Positions 12,877 through 26,800 are shown, numbered from the stretch's first letter. The stretch: 64,000 nt of DNA from Anas platyrhynchos (GCF_047663525.1 NC_092606.1:5330501-5394500); one strand, 5' to 3'. Translations and numbers: made by a program. Notes: generated by a model from the sequence alone, not told the origin.

Positions 12877-15409
12877 GTTGTTTTTCAGGCTCCACACACG
12901 GGATCACGGGGCTCGCTCGCTGCCGTCCCGCGCGGGGAGCCCGTGGCACGCGTCCTGCTGCTCCTGGGGCTGCCCCCGCAGCAGGAGCTCTGCCTTGTTC
13001 CTCTGCTGCACCTCTCCTCGTCCCGAAACCGACCTCCCTGGTCCCGCTGCCGACACCTCCTCGTGAGCTTTAGGGCTACCTCGGACATGCTGGAGCGCTC
13101 GGCGTTTCCCTGCGCTATTTGTTTCTGGCCGAGCAGCACCCCTCGTCTCCTCTCCAAGTCTGTGCGCTGCTCATCGGGTGGGGACCTGCTCTGTTCACAC
13201 CAGTGCTTGTAATGTCTGGCCTGCGGCTCTGCCAAAGGCCAAAATTGGCTCTCCGTGCACGGCTGGATCGCGAGGACAGTGTTAGATGGAGGGTGGAGTG
13301 AGCGAATACCCCTCTCTTCCTACTGTGCTTTCAGGAAATGTCTCTAGCACAGCTGTAAGTGTGAATGAAGTCAAAAGAATGGATCGGTGCCCCCGCTCCA
13401 GCCCACCCCACTCGTCGGGGCCCATCCAGAGTCCCCACCCTATTGTTCTGGTTCAGCTCCTCCGTTTCAGGGCAGGGGCCCTGCTCTGTGCTCAGCATCC
13501 CAGTCCCGGGAGGAGGAGCTCTGGAGAAAACAAAGACGCAGCGAACGGTTCCCCTCTCGCAGCCGCGATCCCAGCCCCTCGCTCCCTTCCCTAGGTGTGT
13601 TTGCAGCCGGCTGGAAGCGAGCTCCTCGGAGCCTCGGCCATGAATCACGTGCCAAAAGAGCCGAGTGTTCACTATAAGAAGCAGAGCTGGGCTCGCTGCT
13701 CGTCCTTAGAGTCTGCGCAGGATCCACGGGGAGCTCGGCTCCGCGCGTGGAGTTTCCTCCGGTGGGCTAAAGGAGCGGTGGGCTCGCTCGAGCAGCCCCT
13801 AGGCAAAGAGGACGTGGGTGCTGGGACACCCAGCTCCTCCTGCCGTCACCGGGAGTCCCCTAAGTGGCAGCATTTCACCGTCAAGCAAAACACCGAGGCG
13901 GCTGTCCCTCCCCGAAGTGGCTGCTGGCAGCGGTGTGAGCCGCTCCCCGCCCTGCCCAGGCTGCTGGGAGCGCGCTGCTGGTGTGGTTCTTGTGGTGGGT
14001 GGAAGTGGCAGCACTGCCAGCACTGCCAGCACCGCTGGGGCTGCGGTGTCACAGCCGACCGAGCTGCGGTGGCACTGTGCTGGTGTCAGTGCGTCGCCTC
14101 CCCTCTCCCCACCCTCTCTTTTCAAGGGAATTCGGCTGCAGCCCGGCCAGACAGTCGGAGGAGCTCCTCCCTGCGGGCGGCAGCACGCCGGCCTGCCCCG
14201 GCCCCACTTGCTGCCCCTTCCCGTGGCTTTCCCCTGCTCGTTATTTCAACAAAAAGTTGCTTTTCTTGCAGTTGGCAAAGCCGCTTCTTGTTCAGGGGGA
14301 GCCGGAGGGCCCCGAGCTCCCCATCGGTGCCTGGGGACGGCGACGTGAGCGGCGCAGCCTTGAGCAGGTAGCGTCCCTCCTGGCTCATGGAGAGGAGCTT
14401 TCCCATCCCCGTCCCACTGCTCGGGCTCAGGTAGCCGGTTCCTCCAACGTGCCCCAGGCACACAATTGCCCTGTGGCTACTGGAGGAGGATGGCAGGACG
14501 TGGCACGGCTGAGGAGAGCCCCCCGAGCGTTGCTGCAGCTTCCCTGGGGGATACAAGCAGCCTTGCAGGAGCAGCGAGTACCACGGTGCAAGGCGCTCAA
14601 AAGTTCCCCTAGAATTAGCGAGGCAAGCGTCCAATTTGCGTCCTAGACGTGAAAAGTCTGAAGGAAATGAAACACACACAACGTGGTGGAGTAATACGGG
14701 GCCTGAGTCCAGTCGGTGCGCGCATGTTAACGCGGATTTGGGGCTGTTTCACCCCCAGCTCTGCCACGTGCCTGGCTCCGAGCTCGGGCATCCTCAGCCC
14801 TCTGCGCCCTCATCCAGCACGCAAAAGGCAGCGCTGAGTTCCCCTGGGGCAGGGTGCTTGGGAGGGCCCCTTCGTGGTGCTCCTTCGGTTGTGTTTGTCT
14901 GGCTGAGCCGCCTTTCCTCTATTCGGCACCGTCCAGCCGCGGAGACTTAACCACTCTGACCAGTTTCCCTAGAGCGGGATCCCAGTTCAGCAGGTCTGGT
15001 CCGTGACCCTCTGAGAATTGCTCGCCTTTGGGGAAGTGAAAACCCCGGCGGGGAGGCAGCGAGCAGCAGCCAGGTGGGAGCTGGGCAGCTCGAGGGGGTT
15101 TTAGCGGTTCTCGTTAAAACAGCCTCCCGCAGGCTCCGAAATCCCGAGTTTCCTAAAAGAAGAGGAGAAAATGCCAAAGGCTTTCATCCCGGTTCAAATA
15201 TCAGCCGGGGCAAGGAGCTGTGGAAGTCGCAGTGGGATCTCGGGTGACGTTCTCTGAAAGGGAAAGGGAACAGAGAGCGAGCAGGAGGCGGCTCAGCCTG
15301 TGTCCTCGTCCTCCATACCTCTCCGTGCCTGTGCCGAGCAGCAGGGGTCTGAGAGGGCGAGTTGTGGGGTCTGCCCGAGGAGCCCCTCCGCTTCTGAAGC
15401 CTTTGGCAC

Positions 15410-15560
15410 CTCCGCGAGATATTTAAATGACAGACAGACATATAGGGATCTGCAAATACTCCTTTGGTGCCAACTCAACCACAAAGAAGATAGAGCATTT
15501 GTGGTCCAAGGAAGTTTAAATATTTGTGGTCAAACTTAAAATTCGACATAAAACTCTCAT
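15410..15560. promoter_or_regulatory. Candidate element with three RUNX motifs
   Basis: AACCACAAAG (15477-15486), TTTGTGGTC (15498-15506) and TTTGTGGTC (15523-15531) are three RUNX-type sites within 55 bp. They sit in an AT-rich block with ATATTTAAATG and AAGTTTAAATATT. It is intronic in SMG6, about 29 kb from HIC1. Function is inferred. Confidence 0.4.
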
Positions 15561-18500
15561 CTGCAGTGGAAGGCGTCCAGGAACTGCATGGAGAACCTAT
15601 AAGCTGTGTAAACTCACAGCGACGGCTTCCCGGCCAGCTCTGCCAGGACGAGGCAGAATCTTCCAGCTCTCACCTCGCCTCTGCTTCGCGCCGCCGAGGT
15701 CAGACGGCAGGTTCGTGCGGGGCTTTCGCACCACCCGGGGTGGAAATCCAAAACCCTGGGGGTCACGGGCTAATGGGATGTTTTCCTCTCTGCCCGTAGC
15801 CACGTTGGAGGGACGAGAGGTGGAAGGCACAGATGGGGAAGGTGGGCGATGGCAGGGTTTGTCTCTTTGCGTGTTTTTTTTGTTCTCATTGCACAACAGC
15901 CCCTGCTCCTGCGCTCTGTGTCGTAACCCTTCCACCGCCCCACTTCCCACCTCTTCTGCTACCCCCCGGCCGCGGGGGTCCTGTCCCGTGGGACAGGAAT
16001 CACGGAGTTGTGGGTCAAATCACGGGGCAGTCATCTCCGTGGGGAAGTCCTTGCGAAATTGCTCGTGGTACCGGCACCACGCCTGCTCCGTCCCGCCTCG
16101 GTGCACGACGCCTCCGTCCACGCGGAGAGCGAGGGTGGCTGCGGGCTCTGGGGGGGCTGGGCTGCACCTCCCCGTGCCAAAACAGCCCCGCTGCTGGGCA
16201 GGGACATCAGGGCACCCTCCGGGCTCGGGAGGTGCCTTCTGGAGCAGGGAGGTTTCAGCAGGTCCCCTCGCACAGCCGTGCACGATGTTTATTTCCACGT
16301 GCCCTGGAAAAGGGCTCTTGGAGAGCGCCGCTGAGTTTTGCAGTCTCAGTGTTGGTCTGAGCGTTCATCAGCCTCGTTTCCCAAATGCCAGGAGGGCTGG
16401 GTTTTAGTTCTGGTGAGGGGCAGCTCTCCTGGCCCCAGCGTGGCCCCACGGGCAGAGGTACCAGGGGCAGAGGCGAGGGGACAAACTGCAGCCACAGAGG
16501 AAGGGCAGCACGTGGCTGCGCGGAGCGGAGCAGTCCCCTTTCCCTTACTAAGCAATCCTCCCTTCCTCCACCGAAGAGCCTGCTAACCACTTTCTTATCT
16601 TTCTTAACTCTGCAAAACAATCTCTGGCAAGGCAGGCATCCTCCGAAATGGCAGAGGAAATAAATTCCCCCAGTCCCTGAAAAGGAAAAGATCGGAGGCT
16701 CTTGCAGCAGGGAGAGCAGCCCCTGCCCTCAGAGCGCCGATGTTGGTGCCACGTTGGCTCCAGCGAGGATACGGGTCTCGCCTTCCTCCTTCCCCAGCCT
16801 GGGACCATGGTTTGGGGGCAGATTTCCAGGGGCTTGGCTTCCCCGGTTAGTGTTTTCTGTAGGATCTGCAAGGGAGGAGCAGGGTGGGCTCCCTCGGTCT
16901 TGTCTTGGCATCGCTCTGCTTGAATTTTTCTCCTTTTCCCCTAGGAAGCCGGGGGATGTGCTGGGGGCTGGGGGTGCTGGCTGTAACAGGGAGCCCCTGG
17001 CTGTCACTTGCAGTTTCTCCTGGACTCGTCCGCCTCTCTCACAGGCCTGCTTGGAAGCTGGGCTTTTTCAGTCCCTCGCTCTCCTGCCTGGCAGCTGAAA
17101 CGCGTGGTGCTGTGCTCAGGGAGAGCAGAAATGCCCCAGGTGATCCCCAGCTGGGGGAAGTGGTTTTCCCAGCGCCGAGTGGTGCTGTGCAGGGGCAGCT
17201 TGGTTGCAGGTTTCAGGAGCGCTTTCTGCCATGGAAATCCCTACCAGAGGCAGCGTCCTGCCATGCAGGGAAGCTCCCAGCCCTCGCTGTGCTGCTGGAG
17301 CACAAGGAGAGCCCGGCCAGGAGCCACGCTCGCCAAGCGCACAAAGCCCTGCGTCACTGCAGAGACCTCCTGCACCCAAATCGTCTTCCCGGGGACGTTT
17401 CCCCAAGGCTGAAGTTGTGCTCCTCTCTCAGTTTGCCACCACCCAGTGGGAACGGGCCATCGGGGTAGCCCTCACCGTGCCCACCACCCAGCTGCAGGTT
17501 GTAGGACGCAGCCTGGAGCCATCCCCCGTGCCGCCAGCGCCGCCGCTCCCCGGAGAGGAGCTGGCGAGAGGAGCGGACAAAACGATTCCTCAACGCGTTA
17601 ACAGGTGAATAAAACATCAGGGCGAGTCTTTCCAAACGTCAGGCAAAGCCAAAAGCCGGGTTTGGAAGCCATCAGAAACTTTCCTCTGTGGAGCTGGGAA
17701 GCTCCTCACGCTTCAGAGCAGCAGCCGGTGCCGGCGGCCGTCCCAGCCAGCGCTCCGGTCACCCCGGGCACGGGAGCACGGGGCTGGACGATGGCTTTCC
17801 AGCCAGAGCAGCTGCTTTGGGGCTGACTTCTCCAGCAGGAACTGCTGCTGACGAGGTCCTACAGTACCCTCAGGTGTGTTTTGGGGTGCACAGCTTTCCC
17901 CAACCCCGTGGCAAGGTGGGAGCAAGGAGGGAAGGTTGGAGAGGAGCCAGGAGAGGTGCTGCAGGGCTGTGCCACGGCACGAAGGGTTTGAGGGGCGCAG
18001 AGTGGGACCTGTGGCAGTGCGGGTGTCCTGGTTGGAGTTTTAGCTTTCTTCTGGCCTAGATGAGTACAAATTCAATCTGTGTTCCTGCCCCACAACCACC
18101 TGGTGGGAGAGAACTGGCCCCTGGCAGACGGGCAGCTCTGGGGATTGCTGCTGGCTTGGCACACCCACCCAGGGCTCCCCTTCCCCTGGTTGTCGAGAGC
18201 AGGCTCCAAGCCCCAGATGTACTTCCCCACGTCTTTTGTGGGTCTCCTTCAGCTCCTTCATCTCCTTCAGCTGCCAAGTACCAGCACCTGCGTGCAGTTA
18301 GAGGACATGGCAGCAATCTGTGTGGGCTGCTCTGGCTATAACTGGTCTCTGGCACCAAAAACTGGATACCTCAGCCCAGACCCATCTTCTCCCCAGCTTT
18401 GCACCTTCCTATCATCCATGCTTCTTCTCTGCAGCGCTGCCTGGCACAAGCAAAGCCAGTCTTAGCCCAGCAAATCCTCGTGATGGGCACCTGGCTCCTT

Positions 18501-21500
18501 TTCCATGCGGCTTTCCAGGGCTGGAACGATGGAAGCGCTCACCAGGCTGAGAGCACAGCTCCTGGGACTCCCCTGAGACCACGCAGGGGCTGGAGCTGTG
18601 CTCTGCAAGGCAGGGCTGCTGGGAGAGAGGTTGTGGTCTGGGCTTTCTCTTCGAGGAGCCACTGCTTTGCACAAAAAGCACTTCTCCAGCAACGGTGATG
18701 GGAAGGAGCAACCAGCAAGGTACCTCCGAGCTTCCCCATCCTCCCCGGGCACTTTCCAAGTGCCTCGCTGCTGTGCTGGGGCGGGATGGCAGCGCCGTGG
18801 TTGTGCTCCCAGGTCGTGCACCGAGGTGTGCACGTGGGAGCTGCGTCCTCCGAGCCTGTTTGCAGGGTTAGGCAACGTCAGACGTGTCTCTGAGAGAAGC
18901 TGTGGCTGAAGGCAGCCCTCAGCTGCAGAAACCAGGGCTGTGAACCAGCTGTGAGCACTTCTGCCCAGCCGTGGCAGATGCTTTGGTCCTACTCAGGTGG
19001 CCAAACCCCTGCAGCCTGAGTCTGGGCACAGCGAGGGACTCCTCGGCCACGTCCTGGCACTGGAGCAAGCCCAGAGATGTGAGGCTGGGATAAGCCAGGG
19101 TTAAACCCAGCCCAGCTTCTGTATGAGATGTTGAGCTGTGAACCCAGGAGGGATGACAGCAAACCCAGAGCTTCTCTTTGAGCTCCTGCAGCTCGCTCTG
19201 CCCCCCCCTGCACCTCCGAGCTGCTCTTTGCAGGGGGGAGAAGGAGGCTCAGGGTGTGGGGAAGCATTTAGCCCCGGCCTCAGGGTGGTTTATCAGGGGC
19301 ACCACAGGTGTTTCACCTGGCTCGTGCCAACACTGCGTGGTTTAGGTTGTTGGGGGCTCACTTGGTTTAAGCACAGAGCAGCTGCCTCGCTCCCACCAAG
19401 CTGCATTTAAGGCGATGTGGCAAAAAAGCAGCGTTATCCGCACGCTGGGTCGTGCTTGAGCTTGGCCCTGACTCCCAGCCCTGTCCCATTCCCAGCTCGG
19501 AATCCGGGATGGGATCTCTCTGTGCTGTGACTCAAGCTCCTCCTGTCCCTTTCCCTCCCGACTCCAGCTGCGGGGACGTGCTCGTGTCTCCCCCTCGCAC
19601 ACAGCAGTGCCGAGCCGGGGGTGGCGGCACAGCCTCTGAGCAAAAACCCTTCTCCAGCTCCGCTTCCTCCGGTGTGTTTGAGCCTAAATTTTCCCCCAGC
19701 AGAGCCGCCGGCGTGCCTCCTGCCTCAGAGCATGCGGGACGGGGGCACCCCTCCGTGGCCCGAGTCAGGCCCTCCTGGAGGTGGCGGGTCCCCCGGCTGA
19801 GCGCGGCTCCCCGGGCCAGCTGGCTCGGCCGCCGCGGGCTCCTCGGAGCAGCCGAAGAAGGAGGCTCTGCATTCCTGCCTCGCAGTTATTTGCTCTTTAG
19901 GACGCTGCGTAAAATTAACAAGTTGTAAAAGCTGATTGAAGGCGGCGGTGGGTGTGACGGCGATTTCGCCCGGCTGCAGGGAGGTGCTGAGCCCCGGGGC
20001 CGCCCGCTGCGGGCGCTGGGGGTGACGGGGCGGCCCCCGGCGTGCTTCTGCCCCTGAGTGAGAGTGGGGCTGGTTTGTGGCACTGTCACCCTCTAAAAAA
20101 ATAGAGGGGCTCAGCCCCCGAGCTGGGGAGGGCCCCGTGCCCTCCTGGGGACACCGGTCCCGGCCTCGCCAAGGACCGCAGGCGGCAGCGAGCGCGTCCC
20201 GATAGCGCTGGAACCGCAAAGCGGCGCTGAGAACACGGCAGCTGGTGCAGCTAATGTGCAGCCCAGTGGGTCTTCGCAGGCAGTTAGGGTGTGTTAATGT
20301 GTGTCCCGCTGTGTCCCAGGCAATGATTAGGATGTTAATGTACGACCTAGGGCTTGGCAGGCGCAGCGCTAACGAGCCTCCTCCTCCTCAGCGTGCCCTC
20401 GCAGCCACCAGCCCTCTGCGGGTGGCTGGCGCTGAGCTGGCGGTTAGCGGGTCTGATCTAGGGGCAGATTAGAAACCTCTCATCTCTGGGCCCGGCCCGA
20501 CGAGATCAAGGCTCGCAAGCGGGGCTGCTGCAGCCCGAGCCACCCCACGAGGTCCCGCGCGTCCCCGCGGCGGGCGGGGGCTCCGCGATCGCTGCCCGGG
20601 TCGCTCGCGCCGCAGGGGAACTGAGCCCGGGTCACATACGAGGGCACCAGACCACTTCAGCAATTCTCAGTTTCAGTTTTCCTTTGCGAGCGGCTGCGTG
20701 CGTGTCAGGCCTATTTTAATACCCGGCGACGACTCGAAGCCAGGCTTTCGGTTCCTGCTGTCTCGCTGCACGCTCGCAGGGGGAAGGGCGCGCGGGGCGG
20801 CTCTGTTCCCCCCTGCATCACCCAACGCATCGGCACCGTCTGATTTCATGCTCGAGCTTGCCTTTTGGGAGAGCAGGCACGGCTCCCGGAGCCCCGGCAC
20901 CTCTGCTGCTCTCCGGGCTGGTAGCGAGGAGCAGCCCCGTGAGCCACCAGCACCTTGGTGGCCATCCCCGTGGCCCCGGGCACGCCGCTGCTGCTGCGGG
21001 CACTCGCGTTTCCACCCCGAAACGGGAAGTTTCTGCCTTGCGGCTTGCCGCGTGTCACGCGAGGCTCCAAGCTGCCACTCTCGAGACCCGGGTGCCAGGC
21101 ACAGGTCACTCGTTTCCCAGCACCTCGAGGCAGGGCAGCCCCGCACCGCGGCCAGCCTGGTTCCCGGAGCGCCTCTGGCACGGCCTCGGCAGGCAGGGCG
21201 CGGGCCCCGGGCTGCACGTGACGGGGATGTGCGGAGCTCGTTCCCTGTTTTTCATTCATGTGGGCTGGAAAAATGTGTTCATGAGACAAGTTACTGTGGC
21301 ATTATGTCATGGGCCTTCGCTCGGGCTCTTTTCTCCGCAGCAGATGAGCTGAATTGAAGTGCTGGGGCTGCTCCGGCTTGGCAGGCAGTCGGGAGTTTCC
21401 CGCTCCTTTCTTTTGCAGGGGAGGAAGAAACGAACCCACCTGCCCTCGGCCCCGCACCCAGCCGTGGGTGACGGGGGCTTTTTTGCAACCCTCTTGATGG

Positions 21501-23706
21501 CTCCCCGTCCAGGAGGCTCTGACAGCCGAGATTTCAGCCTGTGCTGCGCGGAGGTGTCAGCACCCGGCCCTGCAGGCATAGGGGAAAACCTCCTGACCCT
21601 AAACCAGATGTGATTGCTTTTATTTCAGGCGAAATCCCTCAGGAAGGGTGTCAGGACGGGGTGCCCGTCTCCTCCCCACCTAGCCAGCCTCTCCTGCACC
21701 CCGTTCCCTGCTGCTGCTGCTGTCGGGCACAGCCTGCTCACAGCCCCACTGCTGCCACGTGCAGGACCCCACAGCAGTGCCTGCGGTGCCGGAGGGCTGC
21801 CCCGCTTCCAGGGCTCGTGGAGCAGCCTGGGCACAAGGGACCTGCACGTACCAGGGCTGGAAAATCCCAGGGCTGAGCTGCCTCGGGTGAGTCAGGCCGG
21901 GTGCTGCGCAGCGTTAACCCGTCGAGCTGGGGGTGAACCAGGCCAGGAGGTTTCCACCACTTCCCCCGGGTCGCTGCGGCCGGCAGCTCTCTCAGGGGGA
22001 TGTTTCCCATGACAGCCATTCCCCCTGCGCTCTCGTTCCCTTTCCTTCTGACTTTCCCCTTGGCAGAATCGTTCCTAAAGGAGAGCCAGCAGGATGGGAA
22101 CGTTCCTTCTGGGCCCCTTGCCGGGCTTGCTCCAGGCTGGGCATCCCAAGCAGCAAAGGGCCCGTCCAGAAGGGACATCCAGCCCCATTCCCAGGGCTGC
22201 CGAGCCCGCACCGCCTTCTCCTTTGCTCTTTGCCCCTCTCCATCCCGCAGGGCACCCTTTTTAGGAGCAGAGTCGGTGGTTACGGGTCCCTCGCTCTCTG
22301 CATTGCCATCACCCTGCGCCTACACCTCTCAGGAGCAGCGCCTGCCTCCTGGGGGGAGAAAGGGGCATCTCCTTACCCCCAAAAAATGTTGGTGAGGTTT
22401 GGGGGCGCTCGGGGCGCGAGGGGGGCACCCTCAAGCGGCGCCGTCTCCGGCTGCCCTCACGTAAGGGTGCCTCGCGCGGGCGGTAGCCAGGGTGGGAGGT
22501 TGCAGGTCAGAGCAGGGTCAGGTTTTTGACACGCACTGCAGCGACACGGCGGTTAAAATTAGCCCGCAGAGAGGAAACTGGCAGCATTGTGGAAGAGCAG
22601 AAGTTTCCTCTCACGGCAGCCTGGTGCAGTGGGGCCGCGCCGTGCGCCGCTGCCAGCCCCCTGCTCGCTGCCACCCGGCCCCAGCCGTGTCCCCATCCGT
22701 GTCCCCATCCATTCCCGGTGCTGCCAGCACCCAGTATGAGCATGGGGCAGCGACCCTTGTGCCGTGTCCTGGCTCTCCCAGCCCCGGAGGCAGCGGGGAC
22801 CTTTTGGGGTGAGGTCTCAGAGCTCTGCTACGGGTGGGCAGAGCGGAGCTGGAGCGGTTTTGGGGGCAGGAGGAACTCGGGCACGAACGGGGACTCGGTC
22901 TGCGGGGCGGGTGGTGCTTTTAGCCCCCCGTTTGCTGGCTTTCTCTGTGTCCTTGCTGCTTCTCCCCGGAGGGAAGCACCAGAGGGGAGAGCTGCAGGTG
23001 CGGAGCCCCGCGGCCATCGGGATCCCGCTGGGGGCGCAGGCAGAGGCCCTGCAGGACGGGGGCCACGGAGGCACCGGGCTCCTGCGCTCTGGAAACTCCA
23101 TTTGAGAGCCTCGTAAAGCGATAATTACCTGGGCTATTGAGTTTCCTTCTGGCCAGATCCATCCCAGCCTCCCTGACAAGGGCTCCCCAGTTGGTCCACG
23201 GCACCGGCCCCGCGGGACGGGGTCGGGCTGGAGCCGGGGAGGGGGGGTCTGGCCTTGGTGACGTGCCCCCAGCCGCCTGCTCTCGCACCTGCATCCCTCC
23301 CAGCCCCTCTATTTTCGGGGGGAGGAATCTGGTGACTGAGCTGACACCAAACAGCCCGGACCAGCCCTCAGCAGGACTTTCCCCGTCCCAATGGGGCCGA
23401 GCAGGGGCCGGTGCCCCCCCGGCAGCCCCGCACACGGCTCCAGGTTGCACGCAGAGGGCAGGGGCAGCACCCGACGGGCTCAGAGCGCGCTGACCCCGTG
23501 CTCACCAACCTCATTTTCCCCGGGGACGCTGGGCTGGAGGCCTGGGTAAATCCCTCCCATCCCTGTTGGGAAAGCAGAGGGGAACCCCACAGGTCCCCGC
23601 GGTGCCGCCTGCGTGCCCTGAGCGTCTCCCTGCCTCCCGCCTCCCCTTTGCACTGACTTTTTGTTTTCCTTTGCCTCTCCCCAACCCCCTCGCCCTCACC
23701 CCGTAG

Positions 23707-23883
23707 GTTATTGCAGCCGACTGCAAGAGGGTCACAGTTCTGAAGTATTTCCTGGAAGCCCTTTGTGGACAAGAAGAGCCTTTGCTGGCATTCAAGGGTG
23801 GAAAATATGTGTCAGTGGCACCCGTCCCAGACGCCATGGGAAAGGAAATGGGAAGCCAAGAGGGAAAACAACTGGAAGATCAG
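23707..23883 (+). CDS. SMG6: SMG6 exon a of window (linker before PIN domain)
   Basis: This 177-bp exon is phase 0 at both ends. It follows CCGTAG and is followed by GTACCG. It encodes 59 residues beginning VIAADCKRV and including FLEALCGQEEPLLAFKGGKY and KEMGSQEGKQLEDQ, recognisably the SMG6 segment between the helical-hairpin region and the PIN domain. It is read in frame from the acceptor because no start codon is needed. Its length is a multiple of three, so skipping it would keep the frame. Confidence 0.95.
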
Positions 23884-26800
23884 GTACCGTGCGGGAAGAG
23901 CGCGCCTCGGTGAAGGAAGAATCACCCCTGTGGGGCCCAGCCCCTGCCTGCCCTGCAGCTCCCTCTATTTATAGCTGCCGTGGCTGCGTGTGCGTTTTAT
24001 GGGGGGAGCCGGGGGGGGGTTGGAGAGCAAATAGTGCACGGCCCCGGTCTCCTGAGTGTGCTTTGCTCGTGCCCTTTCCTGCCAGCCCAGCCCACGTGCC
24101 TCTATCTCGCCCGGCGCTATGAGTTCCAGATGCTGCTTTTTAATTCGGAGAGGGCGGGGGGGGGACACGGACACGGACACGGGAGGGGAGGTTTCAAACC
24201 CTGCAGCCCGGGGATTTGGGGAGGGTGGTGGGCGAGGGGGTGTCGGGGTTGAGCCTCGGGATGGATTTTCTAGCCGTGGAGCTGGTGGCGGCAGAGGCCC
24301 GAGCTCCAGCCTCCAGCACACGTACAGGAAGAGCTGACATTGGCGCCCCGTCCCTCCCCTGCCTCTCACATCCTGATGTGATTAAGGAATTCGCCTCTTG
24401 TTTTTCTGCCCTTGCTTGTTCCTGTAGGCCTCGCTTCGCTCCAGGCTCCGTGTGTGTGTTTTAAGGGCTCTGCCAGCCGCTCTGCAGGTTGACTCTTTTT
24501 GCTTTTCTGTTTCATCTTGCGCTTTGAAAAGCCGGGGGAACAGCGGAGAGGGGGCAGAGCCACCCGGCTCCCCGCGCCCCCGCCCTCCGCACGGGGCCAC
24601 GGGGGGGGGAAAATCGCCCCTGCTGGCGCTGGGTGGTCACAGAAACAGTCATGGGGGTAGGAAGGGACCTCAAGAGATCATCGGGACCAAGCCCCACATC
24701 ATGGGATCGAGCCCCCTGTCGCTATGGTCCATGGTGTGTGTGTCCCCCCCTGGGGCCAACAGCCAGGGGAGCCCCCAGCAGGAGCGTGCTCAGCACCCTC
24801 CTCATCTCCCTGCGTCCCCACAGATGGCTCCAGCCGAGCACGGGATGGATTTGAGGTGTTTTTGTTGCCTAGGGCTCAAAGCAGCACCCTGGGTGGCAAG
24901 AGATTGCAGGGTGGGAGACCCAGACCCCTGTCCCTCTTCTGGAGGTTGTGGGGAGGGTTTGGGGCTGACACCACTGACCGTGTGAGCTGTTGGGATCTTC
25001 AGGTCCCACCCCACGTCACGGCGGGACGGTGCTGCTCTCTGCAACGCTCTCGTTTTAGGGTCAGCCCCCCCGATTCCTGCTGTGTAACCACGGGGAGGAG
25101 GGGGGCTGCCTCTCGCCCGGCTGTGGGAAGCTCGGTGCGTGCTCCTTGCGTAACCCCGGAGCTTCCTCCTCGGGGTCGCGGTGCGAGGCAGCTCCCAGCT
25201 TGCCAGCACGGCCAGCCCTGAGCCTGGGCAAGCAGAGCCTGACCCCAAACACCGCAGGGGATCTGTTCCCGAGGCCCCGGCACGGCTTCATCCCTCTCAC
25301 AGCATCCCCCATCCTCTGTGGTCCAGGCTGTCCCGGAGAGGGAAGTGAGCCCGGGGGCTCTGCCTTCCTCCTTCCCATGGCTCAGAAGTCACCAGCGGAG
25401 AGGAGCGCTTGGTTCTGCAGCCAGGTGGCCGCGTGGCTCCGGGTGAAATGATGGAGAATGGATCCGGGCAGTTTTGGGGCTGTTGAAATGAAAGCTGTGC
25501 GCTCCTGCCCTGTCCAGGGGCAGGGAGGTGCAGGCAGGGACCTTTTTAGGGGAACAGCAAAGCTGGGAGGGAGCTGGGTCGTGGCTGATCCCCAGCACAG
25601 CCCGTTCTGGGGTCTCCAGAGTAGCACGAGCAAACTGGGAAGCTCTGGAGACCTCCTGGTGGGGACAGTGGCGTGCCCAGGGCAGGGCGGAGGCGCACTG
25701 AGGTCTCCAAGTGCCCGCACAGGCAGGAGGCTGCAGCCCCTGCGACCCCCAGGGTCAGCACAGCCGAGGCTCCTGGCCAGAGGCAGCCCAACAAAGGGAC
25801 AAAAGCAGGCTGAGAAGGATGCAAACGTGAACAGAGGAAGTAATTAACCTAATTAACCATGGCGACGACTGCCCCCGAGATGCAGTGGGTTCTCCATCAC
25901 CAGGACTGTCTCTTTCTGGAACAGCTGCTCCGGCTCCAGGGAGTTTCGGGGTGGGTGCAGGAATTTCTCTGGCCTGTGCTGAGATCACACCAGAGGATGG
26001 AGAGGGCTCGTTGCGCTCCCGTGCTCCGGGTTTCCCAGCGAGGTGACGGCCGTGCGTGCGTAGCATTATTTTGGGGCGGCAGTTTCGGGGCAGGGGCGCG
26101 CAGCCCGGGGTGCAGGTGGGCACAAACAGCCCCTGGCTGGAGCTGCACGGACAGGGAAATGCCACGCTCCCCGCTTTGCAGAACTGAAGCCTGTAAAGCA
26201 TCAGTGACTCACCCCGGGGCCGTGGGAAGAGTTTTCCAAGGCTCGCCACGGTTTGATTTCAGCCCAGAACTTTACCCAGGGCTGCCCCCGCCCTGTGGCA
26301 TCCCTGCCCCGCTCCGCTCTCTCACCTTGTCACCCCCCCTGCATGTTCACAGTTTATTTATTGGGGTTTGCTTTGAAGGATTTAGCACCAGGCTCCCGGC
26401 AGCAAGTGGGGATGAGCCACGCTGGGCAGGGATCTGCCTCCTGGGGAGGGGGGGGGGGGAGCAGCAGGCCCTGCCACCAGCGTCCCTGACAATGACATCT
26501 CGCCTGTTTTTGTCTTTCTGCGTTTCCTGGAAGAAGGAAGATGATGTGAGGATTGAAGCATTTGAGGATGACTCAGAGGCTGAAGGCAGCGGAGGAGAGC
26601 TGGACATCAGGGAGCTCCGAGCCAAGAAGCAGGCGCTGGCCAGGAAAGTAGCCGAGCAGCAGCGTCGGCAGGACAAGATTCAGGTAGGCTGGGATGTGCA
26701 GCTGCAGCCCCTGCTCCGCTGGGCTGGCTGAGGAGCTGCTTTGGTGCTGCACGGGGGCTGATTTTGTCTCCCTGAGCCATTTCCCTGCCGTGCTCAGGGA

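Larger units (their letters stand above)
1..23706 (+). other. SMG6: Long SMG6 intron (3' part)
   Basis: No SMG6 exon was recognised here, so this is taken as the 3' part of a long intron. It ends in a pyrimidine stretch and CCGTAG at 23701-23706. Open frames in it are short, occur on both strands, and look like GC-rich noise. It holds simple repeats (CA tract near 1735, T/A tracts near 8550-8620, A-tract near 12860), a 10-bp duplication at 1271, and several AT-richer blocks that stand out from the background (about 4240-4330, 5380-5720, 7190-7465, 10130-10250, 15410-15560, 20220-20360, 21225-21360). The better ones are listed separately as candidate regulatory elements. No RNA gene or full transposon was seen. 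Confidence 0.75.

Noticed and set aside
25859..26731. 290-codon open frame running into a SMG6 exon as an alternative first exon
   Set aside because: Only the part from 26534 on is conserved SMG6; upstream there is intron with a pyrimidine tract and AG acceptor.
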